From assembly GCA_023262855.1 (NCBI GenBank), contig JALQYQ010000017.1, forward strand, positions 37,485-101,484: a stretch of 64,000 bases of DNA. The letters run 5' to 3'. Below the pieces are notes generated by a model. The model searched no databases. It saw only the letters and a list, made by a program, of their open reading frames with translations, and was not told the origin of the DNA. The translations under genes and the position numbers were made by a program. Below are positions 16,224 to 23,499 of the stretch, in pieces (the first letter of the stretch is position 1; the number at the start of each line of letters is the position of its first letter). Origin of the DNA: Crocinitomicaceae bacterium (GTDB lineage Bacteria; Bacteroidota; Bacteroidia; Flavobacteriales_D; Crocinitomicaceae).

Positions 16224-17126
16224 ATCAAACGTTTAATTGTCATAGAAGGTCCAACTGCAAGTGGTAAAACAGCTCTAAGCATTGCCCTTGCCAAGCATTT
16301 CTCAACCGTAATACTTTCAGCAGATTCGAGACAGTTTTACAAAGAAATTGCCATTGGAACTGCAAAACCAAGTTTAGACGAACAAGAGGGCATTCCACAT
16401 TATTTCATCGATTCCCATTCAATTGAAGAAGAATTCACCGCTGCACAGTTTGAAAAAGCAGCTAATGAAGTGTTGGAAAAGGAATTTTTAAATCACGATC
16501 AACTAGTTTTAGTTGGTGGTTCAGGCATGTTCATCGATGCTTTGTGTTATGGATTGGACGAAATTCCAGCGGATAAAGCACTTCGAGAAGCCTTAACTGT
16601 TGAACTAGAAGAAAAAGGATTAACTGCTTTACTGAATGAGTTGAAAGCAAAGGATCCAGAATTTTACGAACAAGTGGATCAAAAAAATCCCGTTCGAGTG
16701 CTTCGCGCAATTGAAGTAATTCGATTAACTGGTAAAACGTTCACCGAAATGCGAAAAGCCACTCGGAAGCAACACCCATTCGAAATTGTTCGTTTCATCA
16801 TTGATCATGAGCGCGAAAAACTCTATCAACGAATCAATTTACGGGTCGATTTAATGATGGAAAATGGCTTGTTGGAAGAGGTAAAATCCGTCTATTCAAA
16901 AAAGCACTTAAATTCCTTACGAACCGTTGGTTACAGTGAATTATTTGATTTCTTGGATAATAAAATCAATTTAACTGAAGCCGTTGAATTAATCAAACAG
17001 AATTCACGTCGTTACGCAAAAAGACAATTAACTTGGTTTAGAAAACATACTGAAGCGCATTTAATTCCGTTTGACACAACAGATCAGATGCTTTTAAAAG
17101 TTCTAAATCAGCTTGATAACAACTAA
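16224..17126 (+). CDS. miaA: tRNA dimethylallyltransferase with apparent ATC start codon
   Basis: MiaA transfers a dimethylallyl group to A37 of tRNAs reading UNN codons. The track ORF starts at 16470 and loses the ATP site. Reading back in the same frame restores KRLIVIEGPTASGKTALSIALA (P-loop) and ILSADSRQFYKEIAIGTAKP (catalytic Asp region). An in-frame stop at 16194 limits the start, and between it and the P-loop there is no ATG, GTG, TTG or CTG. ATC at 16224 stands exactly where the family initiator Met is expected (xKRLIVIEGPTA). The resulting 300 residues are the normal length. Other segments are VGGSGMFIDALCYGLDEIP, NPVRVLRAIEVI and RRYAKRQLTWFR. The start is either a rare ATC or a sequence error. 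Confidence 0.88.
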   Translation: MKRLIVIEGPTASGKTALSIALAKHFSTVILSADSRQFYKEIAIGTAKPSLDEQEGIPHYFIDSHSIEEEFTAAQFEKAANEVLEKEFLNHDQLVLVGGSGMFIDALCYGLDEIPADKALREALTVELEEKGLTALLNELKAKDPEFYEQVDQKNPVRVLRAIEVIRLTGKTFTEMRKATRKQHPFEIVRFIIDHEREKLYQRINLRVDLMMENGLLEEVKSVYSKKHLNSLRTVGYSELFDFLDNKINLTEAVELIKQNSRRYAKRQLTWFRKHTEAHLIPFDTTDQMLLKVLNQLDNN

Positions 17127-17194
17127 TTACTTGTTTCAACTTCTTTTGGAACGATTCTTGAAAATAACCCAGTGAAAAAACAAATTTGACCGTT

Positions 17195-17836
17195 ATGAAA
17201 ATTGTTCTCGACCACATCATGCCTGTTCCTTTGGCATCCATTCAGCACAGCGCTGATAGTATTTGGGGAAATTTTATCGAACTCAATCATGGCGAAAAAA
17301 CGCTCTTGAACGCTTCAAGTGGAAAAGGAAAATCAACATTTACATTAACAACAATTGGACTTCGAAACGATTACGAAGGAAAAATCACGTACAATGGAGA
17401 AGACATTCGCACCTTTTCTCCACTCGATTGGGCAAAAATCCGTCAAGAAAAAATAGCAGTGGTTTTTCAAGATTTACAATTGTTTCCGAATTTAACGGTA
17501 GCAGAGAATTTAATGCTCAAAAACAGTTTGCATCCTGTTTACTCTGAAAAAGAGTTGATTCAATTGCTTGAACGTTTGGAAATCGACAATAAATGGTCGC
17601 AACAATGTGGATTATTATCCATGGGACAGCAACAACGAGTGGCGATTATTCGCGCACTTTGTCAACCATTCGAATTGATTCTCTTAGATGAACCATTTTC
17701 ACATTTGGATGAAGAAAACACGCAACGATGTATTCAAATGATTAACGAACGGTGTGATGAATTAAAAGCTGGTTTCGTGCTCACTTCGTTAGGAGATACG
17801 CATCAATTTAATTACGATAAAGAACTTAAACTGTAA
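17195..17836 (+). CDS. ABC transporter ATP-binding protein, LolD/MacB-like with altered motifs
   Basis: A 213-residue ATPase. It is paired with the permease that follows four bases later. Present are Walker A in LNASSGKGKSTF (first Gly of GxxGxGKS replaced by Ala), Q-loop VVFQDLQLFPNLTVAENL, signature LLSMGQQQRVAI, Walker B FELILLDEPFSHLDEEN. The switch His normally found in a THD-like motif is not at its place; the text is VLTSLGDTHQF. Strand order and length match LolD/FtsE-type ATPases serving FtsX-like permeases. The track start at 17186 is TTG, and I use the ATG at 17195. Possible roles are lipoprotein release, efflux, or envelope mechanotransmission. Confidence 0.85.
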   Translation: MKIVLDHIMPVPLASIQHSADSIWGNFIELNHGEKTLLNASSGKGKSTFTLTTIGLRNDYEGKITYNGEDIRTFSPLDWAKIRQEKIAVVFQDLQLFPNLTVAENLMLKNSLHPVYSEKELIQLLERLEIDNKWSQQCGLLSMGQQQRVAIIRALCQPFELILLDEPFSHLDEENTQRCIQMINERCDELKAGFVLTSLGDTHQFNYDKELKL

Positions 17837-17840
17837 GGCC

Positions 17841-19016
17841 ATGTTAAATAAATTGCTCTTTAAAAATCAAGACATTAAGCAATTGATTATTGCAGTCATT
17901 GGTGCATTTTTAGGAATTACCTTTTTAATTACTTCGATTCATTACTTAATTAAGGTAAACGAATTTGGTAAAGGTTCAGAAATACTTGGTCCAAACACGG
18001 TTATCGTTCAAAAAAAGGTTTCGAATTCAACGTCTTTAAACATGACAAAAACGGATTTTTCGGAAAACGAAATCAAAAAATACAAGGCAATGCCGTTTAT
18101 TTTGGATGTCAAACCTGTCATTAGCAACAACTTTGATGTTTCATTCGAAACCGCAGACCCGATGGTTCCGCGATTCAGAACGGATGTTTTTATTCAAACC
18201 GTTGATCCTAAATTCTTAGATGTTAAATCAAAAAAATGGCATTGGAAAAAAGGGGACAAATTTGTGCCAATCATTATGCCTCGTGAATTCTTGGTCATGT
18301 TAAATACCTTTATGAGTGCGCAGGACATTCCTCAAATTTCAGATGAATTGGCAAAAGACATCAACTTTAAATTTACCTTGAAAAAAGATGATGGAAAAGA
18401 ATGGGTCGATGCTCGCATTATTGGTTTCACGAATGAAGTATCGTCAATTCTTGTCCCAGAAAGTTTCATGGAATATGGAAATTTGAATTTTACAACGGGC
18501 AAGGAGAAGAAGATTACCCAAATCATGATCGAAGGAAAAGAGAGTGAATTTGGTCTTGTTGAAGATATGTTGAATGAATATGGTCTGGAGACAAAAGCAT
18601 CACAAATGATTGTTGGACGTTTGAAAAGTGTTGTTGGAACCTTGTTTTTAGTTGTACTTGGCATTTCCATCATTGCCGTATTTGTTTCTGGATTAGTATT
18701 GATTCAATACATGCAATTGTTGATGTCGCGCAATGCCTATGAAGTTAGAACATTATTACGCATCGGTTTTCCACCTGCTGATATCATAAAATGTTTCTTC
18801 AACTACTTCGTTAAAATATTTGGAATTGTGGCGCTTTTGGGATTAGGAACCTTCTTTATTTTCAAATTATTTTTAGATGCCATGTTCGAATCTGGAGGAT
18901 TGTACATTGACACGCAACTGTCTGTTACAGCAATAATTGCTTTAGTTGTAAGCTATGTACTCTTTGGAGTTGCGAGCTATCGAACAGCAAAAAAAGGAAT
19001 TTTTAGACAATACTAA
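17841..19016 (+). CDS. FtsX-like ABC transporter permease
   Basis: A 391-residue permease with the FtsX/MacB/LolC layout: helix 1 near residues 14-36 (LIIAVIGAFLGITFLITSIHYLI), a periplasmic domain of about 230 residues, then three helices near 268-292 (VVGTLFLVVLGISIIAVFVSGLVL), 325-345 (FGIVALLGLGTFFIFKLF) and 362-382. The cytoplasmic loop RNAYEVRTLLRIGFPPADIIKCF is the usual coupling helix before helix 3. It forms a two-gene operon with the ATPase upstream, so it is a homodimeric type VII ABC system or pairs with a permease elsewhere. Neither an adaptor nor a TolC gene is adjacent, so the substrate is unknown. Confidence 0.85.
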   Translation: MLNKLLFKNQDIKQLIIAVIGAFLGITFLITSIHYLIKVNEFGKGSEILGPNTVIVQKKVSNSTSLNMTKTDFSENEIKKYKAMPFILDVKPVISNNFDVSFETADPMVPRFRTDVFIQTVDPKFLDVKSKKWHWKKGDKFVPIIMPREFLVMLNTFMSAQDIPQISDELAKDINFKFTLKKDDGKEWVDARIIGFTNEVSSILVPESFMEYGNLNFTTGKEKKITQIMIEGKESEFGLVEDMLNEYGLETKASQMIVGRLKSVVGTLFLVVLGISIIAVFVSGLVLIQYMQLLMSRNAYEVRTLLRIGFPPADIIKCFFNYFVKIFGIVALLGLGTFFIFKLFLDAMFESGGLYIDTQLSVTAIIALVVSYVLFGVASYRTAKKGIFRQY

Positions 19017-19103
19017 TTGGTTAAAGAAATGTTAATTCTGAAGACTTTTTTAAATTTGAAGCGTCTTTGGAATAACTTCATATCACTTAAAGAAAGATAA
19101 ATT

Positions 19104-20627
19104 ATGAAATCAATCTTCATTTTAACATTTGCATTGATCACGACATTCAGTTTTGGACAAAAATTGAAATTCAAAGTCGCGAACCAAAAAGATACAACGG
19201 TATTTTTAGTAAAGTACTTTGGCCAAAAATTATATTATGCTGATACAGCAGAAATGAAAGGCGGATACGTTGAATTCGATGGTAAAAAACAACAACCAGG
19301 AATTTTAGGTGTATTGTTCCCTGGACAAAAATTCTTTGAATTTGTTTACAACAACGAAGAAGTACAAATTGAAACTGCAGCTCCAGACTTTGTTGGAGCA
19401 ATGAAAATCAAAAAATCAGAAGAAAATAAAGTTTTCCTTGAGTACATCAAATTTATTGGTCCTAAAAAGACAGAAACGAACTCAATTATTGAGCAACGTT
19501 CAAAATTAAAATCAGACGATCCGAAATACAAGGAATTGACTGCTAAAATTGATGCGTTGAACAAAGAAGTAATTGATTATCAAAACAATTTAATGGCAGC
19601 GAACAAAAATTTACTTGTTTCAAAAGTTGTCAAAATGTCAATGGACATTGATATTCCTGAGCCACCAGTTGATGCAAACGGAAAAGTTATTGATTCAAAC
19701 TTCCGTTTCAACTATTTCAGAGCGCATTATTGGGACAATATTGATTTAACAGATGATCGTTTGGTGAATACACCAATTTTCCACAACAAATTGGAATATT
19801 ACTTTGGAAAAAACATGATGGTACAGCACTGGGACACAATCTTGTATCATTCATATAAATTCTGTGATGCATTGAATCCAAAATCAAAAACATTTGAATA
19901 TTGTGTTTCTTGGATTACTTCAACTTATGGAAAAAGTAAAATCATGGGAATGGACAAAGTCTACATCATGATGGCAGATCGTTATTATTGTTCAAAAAAT
20001 GCTGAAGGAAAGTCACCTGCATTTTGGATGACAGAAGAAAAATTGAAAGAATTGTGTGAGAAAATTCCAGTACAACGTAACTTGGTAATGGGTGTTCAAC
20101 CTCCAAACATTATTTTACGCGACACAACTGATACGAAATGGATTGGTTTCAAAGATTTAAAGTCTGAGTACACAATTCTATATTTCTGGGATCCAGAGTG
20201 TGGACATTGTAAAAAAACGACACCAAAATTACAAACCTTGTATGATCAAAAATTCAAAGATCGCAACATTGAAATCTTTGCGGTTGGAAAAGCAACAGGG
20301 GAAGATTTTGAAAAATGGAAAAAATTCATTCGTGACAATAAATTAACGTTTATCAATGTTGGTGTAACGGATCCATTGTTCAAAGCTGCTATGGAAGATG
20401 CTCGACAATTTGTTCCAAAATACACAACGCTTGAATCGTTGAATTATCAAACAACCTATGACATCTTCTCTACTCCACGTGTATTCGTGTTGGATAAAGA
20501 CAAAAAAATTATTGCGAAGAGCATTTCAATCTCTCAATTAGAGGATTTGATGGATCGTTTACAAGGAAAAGAAAACCTTCCTAAACTGTTCCCACCTGAT
20601 CCAGAAGAGGATGAACAAATGCACTAA
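19104..20627 (+). CDS. Secreted thioredoxin-fold (TlpA/ResA-like) protein with DUF5106-type N-terminal region
   Basis: A 507-residue exported protein (signal MKSIFILTFALITTFSFGQ). The N-terminal part (LKFKVANQKDTTVFLVKYFGQKLYYADTA) resembles the DUF4369 sandwich found in Bacteroidota TlpA proteins, and the middle helical region resembles DUF5106. The C-terminal domain from about residue 345 is a thioredoxin fold with active site FWDPECGHCKKTTPKL (CxxC) and the cis-Pro in DIFSTPRVFVLDKD. It probably reduces disulfides in the periplasm. The gene has its own terminator. A specific partner cannot be named. Confidence 0.85.
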   Translation: MKSIFILTFALITTFSFGQKLKFKVANQKDTTVFLVKYFGQKLYYADTAEMKGGYVEFDGKKQQPGILGVLFPGQKFFEFVYNNEEVQIETAAPDFVGAMKIKKSEENKVFLEYIKFIGPKKTETNSIIEQRSKLKSDDPKYKELTAKIDALNKEVIDYQNNLMAANKNLLVSKVVKMSMDIDIPEPPVDANGKVIDSNFRFNYFRAHYWDNIDLTDDRLVNTPIFHNKLEYYFGKNMMVQHWDTILYHSYKFCDALNPKSKTFEYCVSWITSTYGKSKIMGMDKVYIMMADRYYCSKNAEGKSPAFWMTEEKLKELCEKIPVQRNLVMGVQPPNIILRDTTDTKWIGFKDLKSEYTILYFWDPECGHCKKTTPKLQTLYDQKFKDRNIEIFAVGKATGEDFEKWKKFIRDNKLTFINVGVTDPLFKAAMEDARQFVPKYTTLESLNYQTTYDIFSTPRVFVLDKDKKIIAKSISISQLEDLMDRLQGKENLPKLFPPDPEEDEQMH

Positions 20628-20638
20628 AACGTTTTACT

Positions 20639-20666
20639 AAAAGGCTGCCGCGAGGTGGCCTTTTTT
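20639..20666 (+). terminator. Rho-independent terminator after the thioredoxin-fold gene
   Basis: The stem aaggctgcc/ggtggcctt (two wobble pairs) with tetraloop gcga is followed by a run of T. Confidence 0.88.
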
Positions 20667-20715
20667 ATTCACAATTGGTTAATATTTATTTCTATTTTCT
20701 TGCATCTTTCTTTCG

Positions 20716-20723
20716 TATTTTTG
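20716..20723 (+). promoter_or_regulatory. Probable -7 box of the MopE-repeat protein gene (TATTTTTG)
   Basis: TATTTTTG fits TAnnTTTG. It ends eight bases before an ATG at 20732 and 17 bases before the ATG at 20741, so the leader is very short whichever start is used. Confidence 0.5.
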
Positions 20724-20740
20724 CCACGTAAATGAACAGT

Positions 20741-23374
20741 ATGAAGAAAATATTATTCGCTTTAGCGTTCCCTTTGATTGGGTTTTCGCAAGTTTCAATA
20801 ACTGCAACGGGCAGTTACACCCAAAATTTTGATGGTTTAGCAAACACAGGTACAAACATTGCATGGACGGACAATACAACAATTGCCAATTGGTATTGTC
20901 AAAAATCAACCGCAGGTGCCGTTGTTTATGATGCTGGAACTGGATCATCCACAGCAGGTAAAGTTTATAGTTTTGGATCGACAGGTGCTACAGAAAGAGC
21001 CCTAGGAACATTAGGTTCAGCTGGTTTTGGAAATGGTGCACACGGTGTTCAACTTCAAAACAACTCTGGTTCAATTGTAAACAATTTTGTGGTTTCCTAT
21101 ACCATGGAACAGTGGCGAGATGGTGGAAATACGACTCCAGCTGCTCAACAAATCAGAGTTTATTACAAAATTAGTAGTACGCTTATAACAGCCTTAAATC
21201 CAGGTGCGAATACAGGATGGACAGAAATAACTGCTTTAATGACGGCAAGTCCGATTTTCACGATTACTGCTGGCGCTCTAGATGGAAATTTACCTGCAAA
21301 TAAAGTAACTCTGACAAATATTAGTGCATCGGGAATCACGTTAAACAATGGAGAATACCTTATGATTAAATGGGAAGATCCGAATCACACAGGGAATGAC
21401 CATGGATTATCAATCGACGATGTAACAATTTCATGGGCTACTAGCTGTGCAACAACTAGCACAATCTCTCCTATTGCATGCGGTACTTACACAGTTCCTA
21501 GTGGACACGAAACATATACAACTTCAGGAACTTATACCGATACGATTCCAAATGCTGCTTTGTGCGACAGTATCATTACAATCAATCTAACAATTACAGC
21601 AGGAACAATTACTTATTATGCTGATACTGATAATGATGGACTTGGAGACCCTTCAAACACAACAACAGGTTGTACTCTGCCTGTTGGTTACGTAACAAAC
21701 TCAAATGATTGTAACGATAACAGCAGTGCCATCGGTCTTCCAACAACTGTTTATTATTTAGATGCAGATAACGACACTTACGGATCTGCGACAAACACAA
21801 TTACCGCTTGTTCATTGCCTGTTGGTTATGTAACAAATAGTTTAGATTGCAATGACAACAACAATACTATTTATCCTGGAGCTGCAGAAATTTTAGACAA
21901 TGGAATTGACGAAGATTGTTCTGGTTCTGACGCTTCTGCTGCCGGAGTGCAAATTGGGTTATATGAATTTACAGGAACGAATTTATGTCCAGTACTTGCT
22001 GATACGGTGACAACTCAACCTGCAAACGCAACATTCTCAACCTACACAACAGTTGGAACAACATGTTCTCCTACAAGTAATGTATTCAGTAATAGCGGAT
22101 GGAATATTACATCGATTATTGATCCAGCTGAATACAACCAATTTGGGGTAATTACTGATGATTGTTATACGCTTGATATCAATAAGATTATTTTCACACA
22201 CAAAAACAGTGCTACAGGTGGAACGCCAACATGGACTTTGCGTTCAAGTTTGGATGGATTCACAGCTGATTTAGGTACAGGAACGTCAAGTTCAACCGAC
22301 AAAACAGATACAATTGTGTTAGGAAGTGCTTTTGACGCCGTAACTGATGTTCAATTTAGATTCTACATCACAAACATCGGTCAGACGGGTTCAACTTGGA
22401 GAAATGACAATGTGCGTGTAATTGCGAATTTCGGTTCATTAACTCCTCAAACGTTTTATGCAGATTTAGATGGCGATACTTATGGTGATGCATCTTCTTC
22501 TATTTCAGCATGTACGCCTCCTGCAAATTATGTTTTGGACAATACAGATTGTGATGATACAGATGGATTAGTAAATCCAACAACAGTGTGGTTCCAAGAT
22601 GCTGATGGCGATTTAAGTGGTAACACAAATGTGACATTAACACAATGTACGCAACCCGTTGGTTATGTTTTAAATCCAGGTGATTGTGATGACAACAATA
22701 GCGCTGTGATTTCTCCTTCAACTTATTATGTTGATGCTGATAACGATGGTCACGGTTCAATGACTGGACTAGGATTAGTTTCTTGTACAAATCCAGGTCC
22801 TGGATATGCAACTGTAGCAGACGATTGTGATGACAATGAAGCAACGGTTTATCCGGGAGCGCCTGAATTGTGTGATGGATTGGATAATGATTGCATCAAT
22901 GGAATTGATGACGGATTGACATTTACAGCATATTATGTTGACGCGGATAACGACAATTTTGGTTTTGGTAACTCAACATTGTATTGTCAAAACCCAGGAG
23001 CAGGATATGCTCTAGTAGATGGCGATTGTGATGACTCAAATTCGAATGTTTACCCAGGGGCAACTGAAATTTTGGACAATGGAGTTGATGAAAACTGTGA
23101 CTTCACAGACAACTATGCTGCTTTGAACGAGTTGGCTACTTTCCAATTTATGATTGTTCCGAATCCATCAAATGGTGTAATTACTGTTGAAACATCACAG
23201 TTGATTTCTGGAACAATTGAATGCACCGATTTGAATGGTCGTGTACTTTCTACAACAGCATTCAATTCAATTTCGACATCACTTGATTTAAGCAATTTGT
23301 CTGATGGAAATTACATTCTAAAAATTACAACTGAAATTGGAATTCGTCAACAACGTATTTTGATTAAAAAGTAA
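20741..23374 (+). CDS. T9SS-secreted protein with six Ca-binding-like MopE repeats
   Basis: An 877-residue secreted protein (signal MKKILFALAFPLIGFSQ). Residues up to about 235 form a beta-rich domain. Six repeats of about 40 residues follow, each with an acidic DxDNDxxG loop (YADTDNDGLGD, YLDADNDTYGS, YADLDGDTYGD, FQDADGDLSGN, YVDADNDGHGS, YVDADNDNFGF), a Cys, GYV or GYA, then DCDDNN. This is the putative metal-binding MopE motif, which resembles calcium-binding thrombospondin type 3 repeats. Repeats 2 and 3 are separated by an inserted domain of about 170 residues. The end (IVPNPSNGVITVE to LIKK) is a T9SS type A sorting domain. The track uses the ATG three codons upstream. Confidence 0.88.
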   Translation: MKKILFALAFPLIGFSQVSITATGSYTQNFDGLANTGTNIAWTDNTTIANWYCQKSTAGAVVYDAGTGSSTAGKVYSFGSTGATERALGTLGSAGFGNGAHGVQLQNNSGSIVNNFVVSYTMEQWRDGGNTTPAAQQIRVYYKISSTLITALNPGANTGWTEITALMTASPIFTITAGALDGNLPANKVTLTNISASGITLNNGEYLMIKWEDPNHTGNDHGLSIDDVTISWATSCATTSTISPIACGTYTVPSGHETYTTSGTYTDTIPNAALCDSIITINLTITAGTITYYADTDNDGLGDPSNTTTGCTLPVGYVTNSNDCNDNSSAIGLPTTVYYLDADNDTYGSATNTITACSLPVGYVTNSLDCNDNNNTIYPGAAEILDNGIDEDCSGSDASAAGVQIGLYEFTGTNLCPVLADTVTTQPANATFSTYTTVGTTCSPTSNVFSNSGWNITSIIDPAEYNQFGVITDDCYTLDINKIIFTHKNSATGGTPTWTLRSSLDGFTADLGTGTSSSTDKTDTIVLGSAFDAVTDVQFRFYITNIGQTGSTWRNDNVRVIANFGSLTPQTFYADLDGDTYGDASSSISACTPPANYVLDNTDCDDTDGLVNPTTVWFQDADGDLSGNTNVTLTQCTQPVGYVLNPGDCDDNNSAVISPSTYYVDADNDGHGSMTGLGLVSCTNPGPGYATVADDCDDNEATVYPGAPELCDGLDNDCINGIDDGLTFTAYYVDADNDNFGFGNSTLYCQNPGAGYALVDGDCDDSNSNVYPGATEILDNGVDENCDFTDNYAALNELATFQFMIVPNPSNGVITVETSQLISGTIECTDLNGRVLSTTAFNSISTSLDLSNLSDGNYILKITTEIGIRQQRILIKK

Positions 23375-23396
23375 TTCACTTTACATAGATATTGAT

Positions 23397-23425
23397 AGGC
23401 TATCCATTTGGGTAGCCTTTCTTCA
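23397..23425 (+). terminator. Rho-independent terminator after the MopE-repeat gene
   Basis: The stem aggctatcc/gggtagcct (one wobble) with loop attt is followed by a T-rich tail (ttcttcatttt). Confidence 0.75.
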
Positions 23426-23450
23426 TTTTAAACAACACATTTAAACAATA

Positions 23451-23484
23451 TTTGATGCCCATCTGCATTATAAATCTATTTTTG
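23451..23484 (+). promoter_or_regulatory. Probable promoter of the M1 peptidase gene (TTTG / TATTTTTG)
   Basis: TTTG at 23451-23454 and TATTTTTG at 23477-23484 are 22 bases apart. Both lie within the extended N-terminus of the track ORF, which argues for the ATG at 23500 as the true start. Confidence 0.6.
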
Positions 23485-23499
23485 TATAAATACTTTTTT

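Noticed and set aside
16470-17126. Track start of miaA at 16470 (218 residues)
   Set aside because: It would remove the P-loop and the catalytic Asp, which are encoded in frame just upstream.
22500-22844. 114-residue His/Leu/Tyr-rich minus-strand ORF
   Set aside because: It is the complement of the acidic MopE repeats, so the repetitive composition is an artefact.
23452-23499. N-terminal extension of the M1 peptidase from TTG 23452
   Set aside because: The promoter box lies inside it and the signal peptide starts cleanly at 23500.
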